NCBI RefSeq assembly: GCF_003293595.1
Contig: NZ_CP022162.1
Location: 3,045,432-3,109,431 of the forward strand
Direction of reading: 5' to 3'
DNA: 64,000 nt
DNA from: Microbacterium sp. PM5
GTDB lineage: Bacteria > Actinomycetota > Actinomycetes > Actinomycetales > Microbacteriaceae
Of the stretch, positions 1-8,550 are shown one piece after another; within the stretch, counting starts at the first letter, position 1; each line of letters begins with the position of its first letter. The position numbers and the translations under genes were made by a program. The notes under the pieces were generated by a model. The model ran no database searches, was not told where the DNA came from, and saw only the letters and a list, made by a program, of their open reading frames with translations.

Positions 1-361
1 GGCGTCGGCCCACGGGGCGTTCCTGCTCGACCTCGACAGCGATCCGGACGTCGGGGAACTCGAGAAGTGGGCGCACGACAAGGTGCACCTGAGCTCGCGG
101 GGCCACCGTTTCGTCTCGTATCGCGCCGCGGAGGTGCTCGGGCTGCCCGATGTGGAAACGCTCGGGGCGCTCGATGCCGCCCTGCACGCGGAAGAGGACC
201 GTCCGGTCTCCGGGACCTGGCTGCTGCGCGACGCTCTGCCCTGGGTCTGGCGGCGCCTGCGCGGACGCACAGCGGGCGACGAGATCACCGCAAAGCACAC
301 CGACTACATCGAACTGCCGGCCGGAGGATCCACCGCGCGCACGCGCGCGGCGCAGCCGTGA
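1..361 (+). CDS. SGNH/GDSL-type hydrolase, C-terminal part (5' truncated by window edge)
   Basis: The open frame enters the window at base 2 and runs to a TGA at 359-361, giving about 119 residues. The stretch AHDKVHLSSRGHR matches block V of SGNH hydrolases, in which an Asp and a His three residues apart (here D and H in DKVH) complete the catalytic triad; the Ser block and oxyanion-hole Gly/Asn blocks would lie upstream of the window. Downstream is a helical tail ending in a charged, low-complexity C-terminus. The substrate cannot be inferred; family members hydrolyse esters such as lipids or acetylated sugars. Confidence rests on one motif plus fold-like spacing, so the family is likely but not the specific function. 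Confidence 0.7.
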   Translation, partial: ASAHGAFLLDLDSDPDVGELEKWAHDKVHLSSRGHRFVSYRAAEVLGLPDVETLGALDAALHAEEDRPVSGTWLLRDALPWVWRRLRGRTAGDEITAKHTDYIELPAGGSTARTRAAQP

Positions 362-371
362 GGAGCGAACG

Positions 372-545
372 TCAGCCGCTCTTGCGTCGGAACTCCCGCT
401 TCGTGACCGCGCCGTGGGTGCCGTGCACCGCGGAGTCGCCGTCGAGGTGGGCCTCTCCGGTGCGACGCTGCGCGTTCTTCTTGTCGAGCGCCTCCTTGAA
501 CTTGCGCTTCATCTCCTCGGATGCCGTCGTGTCGTCGGTGCTCAT
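372..545 (-). CDS. DUF5302 family small protein
   Basis: A 57-residue, highly charged protein starting MSTDDTTASEEMKRKFKEAL and ending VTKREFRRKSG. The C-terminal HGTHG...KREFRRKSG pattern is what I associate with the DUF5302 family of small actinobacterial proteins of unknown role. I chose the ATG at 545 instead of the upstream starts at 557 or 563 because a TATGGT -10 hexamer (553-558, minus strand) lies 7 nt before it, the leaderless arrangement seen at many genes in this window. It has no signal peptide or membrane segment. It is transcribed towards the SGNH hydrolase gene, with only 10 bases between the stops. No function can be assigned. Confidence 0.75.
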   Translation of the reverse strand: MSTDDTTASEEMKRKFKEALDKKNAQRRTGEAHLDGDSAVHGTHGAVTKREFRRKSG

Positions 546-552
546 GGCATCA

Positions 553-558
553 ACCATA
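553..558 (-). promoter_or_regulatory. -10 hexamer (TATGGT) of the DUF5302 gene
   Basis: TATGGT on the minus strand ends 7 nt before the ATG at 545, predicting a leaderless transcript. Confidence 0.5.
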
Positions 559-831
559 CGCACGCCGAGGTGCGACTGATAGGGTTGAGCAGGTTGCCGT
601 GGATCTTCCGCGGCATCCGGAGCAGGCCGGCAGGAAGCTGGTCCCCTGTGGTGGGTTCCCGTTCGACACGATCCGATGCGAACGGTGGCTTTCTACTGGT
701 GGCCAGCGCTGATCGTCCCGGCGGCGCCGCACGCGGAGCCGCCGCGCGTCTGGATCTGCCTGTTCCTGCTCCTTCGCACGATCTCGTGCGCGAAACGCGC
801 GCGCGAGTCTAAACAAAGAAGGAGAGACCTC

Positions 832-3111
832 TTGGAAGGTCCAGAAATCACCGCCGCCGAAGCCGTTCTCGACAACGGCCGATTCGGCACCCGCACGATC
901 CGGTTCGAGACCGGACGACTGGCGCAGCAGGCACAGGGTGCCGTCGCCGCCTACCTCGACGAAGAGACCATGCTGCTGTCGGCCACGAGCGCGGGCAAGC
1001 ACCCGCGTGAGGGCTTCGACTTCTTCCCGCTGACCGTCGACGTCGAAGAGCGTTCGTACGCGGCCGGCAAGATCCCGGGATCGTTCTTCCGCCGCGAGGG
1101 CCGTCCCTCCACCGAGGCGATCCTCGTGTGCCGCCTCATCGACCGGCCGCTGCGCCCGTCGTTCGTGGATGGCCTGCGCAACGAGGTCCAGATCGTCGTC
1201 ACCGTCCTGAGCATCGCCCCGGGCGAGTTCTACGACGCGCTGGCGATCAACGCGGCATCGCTGTCGACGCAGATCTCCGGCCTGCCGTTCTCTGGCCCCA
1301 TCGCCGGTGTCCGCCTCGCGCTCATCCCGGGCCACGGCGAGCACGCCGACCAGTGGGTCGCGTTCCCGACGGCCGCTCAGGTCGAGGAGGCCGTGTTCGA
1401 CCTGATGGTCGCCGGTCGCGTCCTCGAGGACGGCGACGTCGCGATCATGATGGTCGAGGCCGAAGCCACCGAGAACAGCTGGAACCTCATCAAGGCCGGC
1501 GCGGTCAAGCCCAGCGAGGAGATCGTCGCGCAGGGCCTGGAGGCCTCCAAGCCCTTCATCAAGGAGCTCGTCGCGGCGCAGAACGTGGTGGCGAACACCG
1601 CGGCCAAGGAGATCCAGCCCTACCCGGTCTTCCCGGCGTACGCGAAGGAGACCTACGACTTCGTCGCCGGTCGCGCCTACGACCGCCTCGTGCCGGTGTA
1701 CCAGATCGCCGACAAGATCGAGCGTCAGAACGCCGACGACGCCGTGAAGGACGACGTCAAGGCGCAGCTGGTCGCCGCCGTCGAGGCGGGCGAGCTGCCC
1801 GAGAGCGCGCTGGCCGAGTTCGGCGGCGCCTACAAGTCGGTCACCAAGCTCATCGTGCGCAGCCGCATCCTCACCGAGGGTGTGCGCATCGACGGCCGTG
1901 GCCTGGCGGACATCCGTCCGCTGGATGCCGAGGTGCAGGTCATCCCGCGCGTGCACGGTTCGGCGATCTTCCAGCGCGGCGAGACCCAGATCCTGGGTGT
2001 CACCACGCTGAACATGCTGAAGATGGAGCAGCAGATCGACTCGCTGTCGCCCACGACGAGCAAGCGGTACATGCACCACTACAACTTCCCGCCGTACTCG
2101 ACCGGTGAGACCGGCCGCGTGGGCTCGCCGAAGCGTCGTGAGATCGGGCACGGCTTCCTCGCCGAGCGCGCCCTCGTGCCGGTGCTGCCCAGCCGCGAGG
2201 AGTTCCCCTACGCGATCCGTCAGGTCTCCGAGGCTCTCGGCTCCAACGGCTCGACGTCGATGGGCTCGGTCTGCGCCTCGACGCTGTCGCTGCTCAACGC
2301 GGGTGTGCCGCTGCGCGCCCCCGTGGCCGGCATCGCGATGGGCCTCGTCTCCGACCAGGTCGACGGCCAGACCCGCTATGCGGCGCTGACCGACATCCTC
2401 GGCGCCGAGGATGCCCTCGGCGACATGGACTTCAAGGTCGCAGGCACGAGCGAGTTCGTCACGGCGATCCAGCTCGACACGAAGCTCGACGGCATCCCGT
2501 CGTCGGTGCTCACGGCCGCGCTGACGCAGGCCAAGGACGCGCGCATGACGATCCTGAACGTCCTCAACGCCGCCATCGACGGACCGGACGAGATGGCGCC
2601 GACCGCGCCGCGCGTCATCAGCGTGCAGATCCCCGTCGACAAGATCGGTGAGCTGATCGGCCCGAAGGGCAAGACGATCAACGCGATCCAGGACGAGACC
2701 GGCGCGCAGATCTCCATCGAGGAGGACGGCACCGTCTACATCGGCGCGACCGATGGCCCGTCGGCGGAGGCCGCGCGCGCTCAGGTCAACGCGATCGCCA
2801 ACCCCACCAACCCGGAGGTGGGCGAGCAGTTCCTCGGAACCGTCGTCAAGCTCGCGGCGTTCGGTGCCTTCATCTCGCTGCTGCCCGGCAAGGACGGCCT
2901 GCTGCACATCAGTGAGGTGCGCAAGCTCGCCGGTGGCAAGCGCGTCGAGAACGTCGAAGACGTGCTCGGCGTCGGCCAGAAGCTGCTCGTCAAGATCACC
3001 AAGATCGACGACCGCGGCAAGCTGTCCCTCGAGCCGGTGCTCGAAGAGGCCGCCGACCAGGAAGGCCGTGCGGCGGCCAGCGAAGGCCCGGAGGCTCCCG
3101 CCGAAGGCTGA
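832..3111 (+). CDS. pnp: Polyribonucleotide nucleotidyltransferase (PNPase)
   Basis: A 759-residue 3'-5' phosphorolytic exoribonuclease, which releases nucleoside diphosphates and can also add tails to RNA; in actinobacteria it shares RNA turnover with RNase E/J enzymes. Domains in order: RNase PH-like 1 (about 10-150), helical linker, RNase PH-like 2 from [15 protein letters not shown] (about 350-560), a KH domain (about 594-650) with its GxxG loop GPKG near residue 610, and an S1 domain (about 664-734). I chose the TTG at 832 because GAAGGAGAG lies 7-8 nt upstream and [16 protein letters not shown] is the usual N-terminus. A 270-base leader precedes it, with a small stem-loop (CGCACG/CGTGCG, about 776-791). 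rpsO, often next to pnp, is absent here. Confidence 0.97.
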   Translation: MEGPEITAAEAVLDNGRFGTRTIRFETGRLAQQAQGAVAAYLDEETMLLSATSAGKHPREGFDFFPLTVDVEERSYAAGKIPGSFFRREGRPSTEAILVCRLIDRPLRPSFVDGLRNEVQIVVTVLSIAPGEFYDALAINAASLSTQISGLPFSGPIAGVRLALIPGHGEHADQWVAFPTAAQVEEAVFDLMVAGRVLEDGDVAIMMVEAEATENSWNLIKAGAVKPSEEIVAQGLEASKPFIKELVAAQNVVANTAAKEIQPYPVFPAYAKETYDFVAGRAYDRLVPVYQIADKIERQNADDAVKDDVKAQLVAAVEAGELPESALAEFGGAYKSVTKLIVRSRILTEGVRIDGRGLADIRPLDAEVQVIPRVHGSAIFQRGETQILGVTTLNMLKMEQQIDSLSPTTSKRYMHHYNFPPYSTGETGRVGSPKRREIGHGFLAERALVPVLPSREEFPYAIRQVSEALGSNGSTSMGSVCASTLSLLNAGVPLRAPVAGIAMGLVSDQVDGQTRYAALTDILGAEDALGDMDFKVAGTSEFVTAIQLDTKLDGIPSSVLTAALTQAKDARMTILNVLNAAIDGPDEMAPTAPRVISVQIPVDKIGELIGPKGKTINAIQDETGAQISIEEDGTVYIGATDGPSAEAARAQVNAIANPTNPEVGEQFLGTVVKLAAFGAFISLLPGKDGLLHISEVRKLAGGKRVENVEDVLGVGQKLLVKITKIDDRGKLSLEPVLEEAADQEGRAAASEGPEAPAEG

Positions 3112-3171
3112 GTGCTTCGTCGCCCGGCGCTGAGGGATCCACCCTGAGCGTGCCGCGGCGGCGACCCGGAC

Positions 3172-3214
3172 ACGGATGCCCGCTTCCTCCCGTCTCGGAG
3201 GGGCGGGCATCCGT
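3172..3214 (+). terminator. Stem-loop terminator after pnp
   Basis: ACGGATGCCCGC (3172-3183) pairs perfectly with GCGGGCATCCGT (3203-3214), and an inner CCTCC/GGAGG pairing extends the stem. There is no U-tract, as is common for actinobacterial terminators. It lies 60 bases after the pnp stop. Confidence 0.65.
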
Positions 3215-3418
3215 TCGTTCATCCGGTGTCCACCGGATGGGGGACACCGCCCCCGCGCACAGCGACGCCGTGACGCAAGCGTTATGGAATGTTTACCGTT
3301 CGTTGGGCTCAATGCGCGGACCGTACCCGCGTCTGCCCTACCCTCGGAACTACGCATCGGGGGGTGGGTAGACAAGAAGAGCGACACCGCATCCGCGGTT
3401 CGTGAAGGGGGTGAACGG

Positions 3419-4441
3419 ATGGGTTACTTCGGTATCGGCGCGACACCGACGGCCGTCAGAACCGCGCCGCCCGCGCACCCCTCCGCTCCCATTCCCGTTC
3501 AGGGGGCACCCGTGGGAGCCGGCATCCGCGTTCCGCTCGGCGAGTCCGGGCTTGAGGTCTTTCCGTTCCTCCTCGGTGCCGCCGAGTTCGGCTGGCATGT
3601 CGATCTCACCGCCGCGCACGCGATTCTCGACGCGTACCACGCGCGTGGTGGCAACGCGGTGCACACGTCCGACGGATATGCGGCGGGGCGCAGCGAGCAC
3701 ATCGTCGGGCAGTGGCTGCAGCGCCGCGGCATCCGCGACGACATCGTCGTCGCCGTTCGTGTCGGAGCCAACCCCGACCACCCCGGGCTCGGACCGGTGA
3801 ACCTCATCCGCGCGGTCGAGGCGTCGCTCACGCGGCTGCACACGGACCGGATCGACCTGCTCTACCTCGACCCGCTGTCGGATGACGCGACAACCCTCGA
3901 AGACACCCTGGCGACGGTGGAATGGCTGATCGAGTCGGGAAAGGTGCGCGCCGTGGGAGCCTACGGCCACACGGCCGCCCAGCTGGTCGAAGCCCGGATT
4001 CTCGCATCGGCGGGTTACCCCCGCCTCACGGTGCTGGACGTCCCGTACAACATCCTTCGGCAGTCCGAGTTCGATGGCGATCTGCGTCTCGTGGCCAGCG
4101 CGCAGGGTATCGCCGTGACGCCCTCGCAGGCGCTCGAGCACGGCTATCTCGCCGGTGTGCACCGCGACCGTGCGCAGGTCGCGTATTCGGTACGCGGCAT
4201 CCAATTGGCTGCGGCCATGAACCGGCGCGGATCGCGTACGCTGCGTGCGCTGGACCGGATCGGTGACGAACTGTCGGTGCCGCCGTCCGCCGTCGCCATC
4301 GCTTGGCTGCTGGCGCAGCGCGCGGTGGTCGCCCCCATCGTGAACGTCTTTGCCGTGACCCACGTCGAAGAACTCGTGCAGGGTGTGGGCGCGCGGCTCA
4401 GTCGCTCGCACCTGGGTGAGATCTCGCGCGCCACGCAGTAG
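3419..4441 (+). CDS. Aldo/keto reductase-fold protein with degenerate catalytic tetrad
   Basis: A 340-residue protein with clear AKR architecture: the N-terminal segment GNAVHTSDGYAAGRSEHIVG aligns with the AKR signature NFFDTADVYGxGxSExxxG, followed by the VEASLxRLxTDxIDLLYL helix-strand and an AIAWLLAQ helix near the end. The tetrad is mostly lost: the catalytic Asp is His82, Tyr87 is kept, the catalytic Lys is Arg114 (VAVRVG) and the catalytic His is Asp151 (LLYLDP). It is therefore unlikely to work as a standard NADPH-dependent carbonyl reductase; it may bind ligand or cofactor only. The ATG at 3419 is preceded by an AAGGGGG Shine-Dalgarno. It is monocistronic, between pnp and a histidine phosphatase gene. 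Confidence 0.85.
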   Translation: MGYFGIGATPTAVRTAPPAHPSAPIPVQGAPVGAGIRVPLGESGLEVFPFLLGAAEFGWHVDLTAAHAILDAYHARGGNAVHTSDGYAAGRSEHIVGQWLQRRGIRDDIVVAVRVGANPDHPGLGPVNLIRAVEASLTRLHTDRIDLLYLDPLSDDATTLEDTLATVEWLIESGKVRAVGAYGHTAAQLVEARILASAGYPRLTVLDVPYNILRQSEFDGDLRLVASAQGIAVTPSQALEHGYLAGVHRDRAQVAYSVRGIQLAAAMNRRGSRTLRALDRIGDELSVPPSAVAIAWLLAQRAVVAPIVNVFAVTHVEELVQGVGARLSRSHLGEISRATQ

Positions 4442-4493
4442 AGGCGGCGCGGCGTCGCGTGTCAAGACCCGGGTTGACGTCGACCGCCTGACG

Positions 4494-4499
4494 TAGGCT
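4494..4499 (+). promoter_or_regulatory. -10 hexamer (TAGGCT) upstream of the histidine phosphatase gene
   Basis: TAGGCT lies 36 nt before the GTG at 4536, so a short 5' UTR is predicted. TTGACG at 4474-4479 is only 14 nt away, too close for a standard -35. Confidence 0.4.
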
Positions 4500-4535
4500 G
4501 GGAGCTGCCCCACCCCCAGGCGAGACGAGTATGAC

Positions 4536-5135
4536 GTGACGCATTACCTGTACCTCGTGCGACACGGAGAACATCTCGACGCGGAGCACGGTCTGGAAGA
4601 CGGGCCGCTGTCGCCGCGGGGGAGACGCCAGGCGGAGCTTCTCGCCGACCGCCTCTCCGGCGTGCCGTTGGATGCTGTGTGGCACTCGCCCCTGGAGCGC
4701 GCGGCCGAGACGGCTCGCGCCGTGTCGGGCCGCCTTCCCTCGGTGACCCCGAAGCCGTCCGCACTGCTGTTCGACTGCATCCCCACCGGGATGCTGCCCG
4801 AGACGCCGTCGATCTACGAGCCGTTCTTCGGCTCCTACACCGAGGCCGAGATGGAAGCGGGGCGCGCGCAGATGGGCGACGCGGTCGCCGAGTTCCTCGT
4901 GCGAAAGCCCGCCGCCCACGAACTGCTCATCACCCACAACGCCGTGATCGCCTGGTTCGTGCGTGAGGTGCTCGATGCCCCCGACTGGCGGTGGATGACG
5001 ATCAATCAGGCGCACTGCGGCCTCACCGTGCTCGCGCAGCGCAAGGGGCGTCCGTGGGCTCTCGTGACCCACAACGACCTCGCGCATCTGCCCATGGAGC
5101 TGCGCACGGGCTTGCCCGAGGTTCCCCCGGTCTGA
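4536..5135 (+). CDS. Histidine phosphatase family protein (phosphoglycerate-mutase-like)
   Basis: A 199-residue cytoplasmic protein of the phosphoglycerate mutase/acid phosphatase superfamily. The phospho-accepting motif RHGE is at residues 9-12 (LYLVRHGEHLD), followed by the typical LSPRGRRQAELLADRL and the HSPLERAAETA helix that carries the second active-site Arg. The second catalytic His is about His134 in ELLITHNAV. The pattern suits a broad phosphatase rather than glycolytic Gpm, which is longer (about 230-250 residues). The GTG start at 4536 gives the motif its normal position near the N-terminus. The physiological substrate is unknown. Confidence 0.9.
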   Translation: MTHYLYLVRHGEHLDAEHGLEDGPLSPRGRRQAELLADRLSGVPLDAVWHSPLERAAETARAVSGRLPSVTPKPSALLFDCIPTGMLPETPSIYEPFFGSYTEAEMEAGRAQMGDAVAEFLVRKPAAHELLITHNAVIAWFVREVLDAPDWRWMTINQAHCGLTVLAQRKGRPWALVTHNDLAHLPMELRTGLPEVPPV

Positions 5136-5204
5136 GTCGGCAGGATGCGGCGGCCGCGTCCGGCGGGCGGTATCCGACGGCCTGCGCTCGCTGGTCGGCG
5201 TTCA

Positions 5205-5291
5205 CAACTCCGGACAGTCTCGCCGGGCTGTCGGGGCGCCCGCACCGCCGCGCGGAAACTCCGGCCGCACGTCGACGATTCTCCGGAGTTG
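5205..5291. repeat. Inverted repeat / candidate bidirectional terminator between convergent genes
   Basis: CAACTCCGGA (5205-5214) is perfectly inverted as TCCGGAGTTG (5282-5291), and a second direct copy of AACTCCGG lies at 5257-5264, which could pair with the same right arm. It lies in the 176-base gap between two convergent genes, so termination from both sides is the simplest reading. Confidence 0.45.
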
Positions 5292-5311
5292 GGAACAGTC
5301 CGCGCCGCTGG

Positions 5312-5794
5312 TCAGTCGTTGCGTGCGACGATCCGCGTGGCGATGCGGCGGATCTCCGCGACGATCGGCGCAAGATCGCCGTCGACCTCCGCGACGTCGT
5401 CATACGCGTCGTCGAGCACCGCCAGCAGATCGATCGACTCGTCGTCGGCGCCGTGACGGTAGCGGGAGTGTGCCCACCGCGTGAGCGCACGCGGGCTCAC
5501 CTCGTCATGAAGAACGAGGTGGCACAGTCGATGCACGACGACCGGTTCGAGGTCCGAGTGAACCGCCTCGGTGATACCCGCGTCGCCCGCTGCCCGGTCG
5601 ATCAACTCGTCGACGTCGAACCGATTCGCGGTCTCATCGATCAGCGCCAGCTGCACCAGGTCGTAGCCGTCTCTGCCGGCGATCAGCGCCGCCGTCGCCG
5701 CGTCGGCGAGCAGGGTTCGTGCGCCGGGCAGATCGGCGCGCCAACAGGCGACGGCCGCCACGAGTTCGGTGACGTCGTGTTCCCCAGCGGGCAT
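5312..5794 (-). CDS. Hypothetical protein
   Basis: A 160-residue soluble, acidic, mostly helical-looking protein with no family I recognise. It is Ala/Asp-rich, with a His-containing central segment (VVVHRLCHLVLHDEV) that could be structural or metal-binding, though no known metal motif is present. The ATG at 5794 has a good Shine-Dalgarno (GGAAGGA, 7 nt upstream), which together with sustained codon-like GC3 bias argues it is a real gene. It is co-oriented with the GNAT gene upstream (5847-6317) and convergent with the histidine phosphatase gene. No signal peptide or membrane segment. Confidence 0.65.
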   Translation of the reverse strand: MPAGEHDVTELVAAVACWRADLPGARTLLADAATAALIAGRDGYDLVQLALIDETANRFDVDELIDRAAGDAGITEAVHSDLEPVVVHRLCHLVLHDEVSPRALTRWAHSRYRHGADDESIDLLAVLDDAYDDVAEVDGDLAPIVAEIRRIATRIVARND

Positions 5795-5846
5795 GTCGAC
5801 ATCCTTCCACGCGCCTCGGCCGGTCAGTCGATGCAGCCGCCCGAGC

Positions 5847-6317
5847 TCAGAGCACCTTGCCGTACCAGCGCGTCGCGTTGGGGTTCTCGTTGTAGGGCTC
5901 GATGGCGGTGAAACCCGAGCGTGCGTAGAGCGCGCCGGCGGCTTCGAGCGTGTGGTGGGTGTCGAGTACCAGTTCGGCCGCGCCGAAGGCGCGAGCCCGC
6001 TCCTCGAGCCCGTCCAGCAGCAGCCGACCCCAGCCGCGACCGCGCGTGCGCGGCTGCAGGTAGAGGTGCTTCACCTCGTACCGCACGCCCGTCGGCGCGT
6101 CCTCGATCCGTCGGATGCCGCCGCATCCGACGTCCGCCCCGTCCTCGTCGACGAGGACGAGGAAGACACCTGCTGGCGAGGTGAAGACGGATGCCGTGGG
6201 AAAGACGGGACGGTAGGCCTGGCCCTGAGGGAAGGCGTCGGCGCGCATCTGGAAGTACTCCTCCAGGAGGGCATGTGCGCGCGGGTCGTCGGCGGCGAGG
6301 GCGTGGAGCAGCACCAT
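5847..6317 (-). CDS. GNAT family N-acetyltransferase
   Basis: A 156-residue acetyltransferase-fold protein. Motif A, which binds the pyrophosphate of acetyl-CoA, is seen in KHLYLQPRTRGRGWGRLLL (the RxRGxGxG pattern) in the second half, followed by the helix LDGLEERARAFGA and motif B-like LYARSGFTAIEPYNENP. The Asn/Tyr-rich end PYNENPNATRWYGK is typical of small GNATs acting on small molecules or protein N-termini; the substrate is not inferable. The ATG at 6317 is preceded at 6 nt by the -10 hexamer TACGCT (6324-6329, minus strand), predicting leaderless translation. It is divergent from dapB with a 44-base shared promoter region. Confidence 0.88.
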   Translation of the reverse strand: MVLLHALAADDPRAHALLEEYFQMRADAFPQGQAYRPVFPTASVFTSPAGVFLVLVDEDGADVGCGGIRRIEDAPTGVRYEVKHLYLQPRTRGRGWGRLLLDGLEERARAFGAAELVLDTHHTLEAAGALYARSGFTAIEPYNENPNATRWYGKVL

Positions 6318-6323
6318 CCCTCG

Positions 6324-6329
6324 AGCGTA
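6324..6329 (-). promoter_or_regulatory. -10 hexamer (TACGCT) of the GNAT gene
   Basis: TACGCT (minus strand) is 6 nt upstream of the ATG at 6317, a leaderless arrangement. Confidence 0.5.
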
Positions 6330-6349
6330 ACCGTGTCGGTCGCACGGCC

Positions 6350-6355
6350 TAGGCT
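6350..6355 (+). promoter_or_regulatory. -10 hexamer (TAGGCT) of dapB
   Basis: TAGGCT followed by 6 nt and the dapB ATG at 6362; no Shine-Dalgarno is visible, so a leaderless mRNA is predicted. Confidence 0.6.
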
Positions 6356-6361
6356 GGAACC

Positions 6362-7180
6362 ATGACGACGAGAGTGGCCCTCGTGGGCGGCACCGGCAAG
6401 CTCGGTGCGATCATCGCCGGCGTGATCGATGAGCTCGACGACTTCGAGACGGTCGCCGTTCTCGGCTCTGCGAGCGATCTCGCCGAGATCGACGCGGCCG
6501 ATCTCGTCGTCGACGCGTCGACACCCGGCGTGTCGATCGATGTGGTGCGGGCGGCGATCGAACGCGGCAAGAACGTGCTCGTCGGCACCTCCGGGTGGTC
6601 CACCGAACGGATCGCGCTGGTGCGCCCCCTCGTCGAGGCGGCGGGCACGGGCGCGGTCTTCATTCCCAACTTCTCCCTGGGCTCTGTCGTCGCCACGGCG
6701 TTGGCGGCGGCGGCGGCGGCGTTGTTCCCCTCGATCGAGATCGTCGAGACCCATCGCGAGACGAAGGTGGATTCACCCAGCGGCACGGCCGTGCGCACCG
6801 CCGAACTGATCGCCGACGCCCGCGTCGGGGTCGGCCCGGTGGAATCGCCGCACGTCGACCAGAGGGCGCGCGGCCAGCAGGTCGCCAGTGTTCCCATCCA
6901 CTCTCTGCGACGACCCGGTGTCATCGCGAAGCAGGAGACGATCCTGTCGGGGCCGGGGGAGTCGCTGACGATCGTCCACGACACGGTCGAGCCGGCACGT
7001 GCCTACGCACCCGGCATCCGCGTCGCCCTCGCAGCCGCGCGCGACGCGCGCGGGGTCACGATCGGCCTCGACGCGCTCATCGATCTGGGACTCGGTACGC
7101 CGCGCGACGCCGTGTCGGCGAGCGAGGTCATCGACGAAGGCGCCGTTCCGGGCCAGGTCGCCCGCGTCACCGGGGCATGA
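6362..7180 (+). CDS. dapB: 4-hydroxy-tetrahydrodipicolinate reductase
   Basis: A 272-residue enzyme that reduces hydroxy-tetrahydrodipicolinate with NAD(P)H in the diaminopimelate/lysine pathway; DAP also feeds peptidoglycan synthesis in many actinobacteria. The N-terminal Rossmann loop is GGTGKLG (residues 9-15). The family signature is clear in ETHRETKVDSPSGTA (about 128-142), containing the catalytic His, the Lys that contacts the carboxylate and the PSGTA loop. It is somewhat longer than the usual 245-250 residues. The stop overlaps the start of the next gene (ATGA), so they are probably co-translated. dapA lies about 4.6 kb downstream and dapF about 18 kb, so the pathway genes are dispersed here. 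Confidence 0.96.
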   Translation: MTTRVALVGGTGKLGAIIAGVIDELDDFETVAVLGSASDLAEIDAADLVVDASTPGVSIDVVRAAIERGKNVLVGTSGWSTERIALVRPLVEAAGTGAVFIPNFSLGSVVATALAAAAAALFPSIEIVETHRETKVDSPSGTAVRTAELIADARVGVGPVESPHVDQRARGQQVASVPIHSLRRPGVIAKQETILSGPGESLTIVHDTVEPARAYAPGIRVALAAARDARGVTIGLDALIDLGLGTPRDAVSASEVIDEGAVPGQVARVTGA

Positions 7181-7626
7181 GGGCCCGCGCGGGTGTCGCC
7201 GTCATGGCGGCGCTGCTCGTCCTCTACATCGTCCTCGTCGCACAGCGCGCGTGGCTGTTGTTGACCTCGGGGCAGATCATCGGCGTCGCGATGGGGGTGG
7301 CGCTGCTCGTCCTGCCCGTCATCGCCGGGTGGGCGCTCTGGCGAGAGCTCTCATTCGGGCGCAGTGCCGAGCGACTCGCACGGCGTCTGGAGGCCGAGGG
7401 TGCGCTGCCGACCGAGGAGCTGGATGTCCGTGTGAGCGGCCGTCCCGATCGTGCGCAGGCCGACGCCGTGTTCCCGCACTATCGAGAAGATGTCGAGGCG
7501 CACCCGACCGATTGGCGAGCCTGGTTCCGGCTGGGGCTGGCTTACGACGGCGCCGGCGACCGACGCCGCGCCCGCGAAGCCATTCGGCGGGCGATCACGC
7601 TCGAGAAGAAGCCGACGACGCGCTGA
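7177..7626 (+). CDS. Small membrane protein with a C-terminal TPR-like segment
   Basis: A 149-residue protein with two predicted N-terminal membrane helices (about 7-28 and 35-58, VAVMAALLVLYIVLVAQRAW and IIGVAMGVALLVLPVIAGWALW), then a cytoplasmic region ending in WRAWFRLGLAYDGAGDRRRAREAIRRAI, which has the Trp/Leu/Gly/Tyr/Ala spacing of a tetratricopeptide repeat. The ATG at 7177 overlaps the dapB stop (ATGA), indicating an operon with dapB. Its function is unknown; TPR units usually mediate protein contacts. The gene ends directly at the stop of the convergent neighbour with no gap. Confidence 0.8.
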   Translation: MRARAGVAVMAALLVLYIVLVAQRAWLLLTSGQIIGVAMGVALLVLPVIAGWALWRELSFGRSAERLARRLEAEGALPTEELDVRVSGRPDRAQADAVFPHYREDVEAHPTDWRAWFRLGLAYDGAGDRRRAREAIRRAITLEKKPTTR

Positions 7627-8550
7627 TCACGCCGGCACCGCGGCGGCCACGGCATCCTCGACCGTCGGGTGCGAGAAGACGAAGCCGGATGCCGTGAGCG
7701 CTTCGGGAACCACGTTCATGTCGCACGTGAGCAGTCCCTCCGCCGCATCGCGCCCGAGCACCAGCTTCAGCGCCCACTCCGGCACCCGCAGCAGGTAGGG
7801 GCGGTTCATCCGTCTCGCGAGCGCCAGACCGAGGTCGTTGGCCGTCGTCCGCTGGGGGCCCGCGAGGTTGACAGGGCCGGTGAGGGCGTTGTCGATGACA
7901 TGCCGGATCGCGCGGACCTCGTCGTCGAGAGAGATCAGCGGCCAGACCTGCGTTCCGCGCCCGATGGGGCCCGACAGGCCGAGTTTGGTCAGCAGCAGAA
8001 GGGGCTTGAGAACACCGTCGGCGTGCACCACCGGCGCGGTCCGCAGCAGGGACACGCGGGCACGATCTCCGGCGCCGCGCGTCGCGGCCGTCTCCCACTC
8101 GCCGCAGAGGTCTGCGAGGAAGGAGTCTCCGCGGGGCGACGACTCCGTGAAGGTGACTTCCGGCGCCGACGGGTAGTAGCCGACCGCGGACGACGACACG
8201 AAGTGCGGGGCGTCATCGCCGAGGACGCGCACGGCTGCCGCCAATGCCTGGGTCGGCGCGATCCGCGACCACACGAGGTCGTGCTTGTACCGCCGCGTCC
8301 ACGGGAAATGCCCGAGGGTGGCTCCGTTGAGACCGACGACGGCCCGCGCCCCTTCGAGGGCGGAGGGCGGCAGCGGTCGGCTCGCCGGATCCCAGGAGAG
8401 CTCGTCCGGCGCGGCGCTGGGGCGGCGCACGAGGCGCGTCACGGCGATGCCGTCGGCGCGCAGGCTCGCCACGAGGGCACGGCCGATCAGGCCGGAGGCT
8501 CCGGCGACGACGACGCGCCCCTCGGCGCGCGACGAGTCGTTCTCAGGCAA
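7627..8550 (-). CDS. TIGR01777 family NAD(P)-binding epimerase/oxidoreductase
   Basis: A protein of about 307 residues with an N-terminal Rossmann motif ([14 protein letters not shown]) and the family pattern seen in human SDR39U1/E. coli Yfc[28 protein letters not shown] and [11 protein letters not shown], with a Tyr next to the Ser region. A C-terminal DUF1731-like segment ([11 protein letters not shown]...[19 protein letters not shown]) ends the protein. The open frame extends to 8625, but that would run far into the OsmC gene; the TTG at 8550 overlaps the OsmC stop by 8 bases and has a CGAGG-like ribosome site, so I prefer it. The physiological substrate of this family is unknown. Confidence 0.87.
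   Translation of the reverse strand: MPENDSSRAEGRVVVAGASGLIGRALVASLRADGIAVTRLVRRPSAAPDELSWDPASRPLPPSALEGARAVVGLNGATLGHFPWTRRYKHDLVWSRIAPTQALAAAVRVLGDDAPHFVSSSAVGYYPSAPEVTFTESSPRGDSFLADLCGEWETAATRGAGDRARVSLLRTAPVVHADGVLKPLLLLTKLGLSGPIGRGTQVWPLISLDDEVRAIRHVIDNALTGPVNLAGPQRTTANDLGLALARRMNRPYLLRVPEWALKLVLGRDAAEGLLTCDMNVVPEALTASGFVFSHPTVEDAVAAAVPA

Noticed and set aside
550..3387. 945-codon open frame on the minus strand opposite pnp
   Set aside because: It is the antisense of pnp, Arg/Leu/Asp-rich with no domain; GC-rich third positions keep the complementary frame open.
4474..4499. TTGACG/TAGGCT promoter before the histidine phosphatase gene
   Set aside because: The spacer is only 14 nt, too short for a standard -35/-10 pair; the -10 alone is retained.
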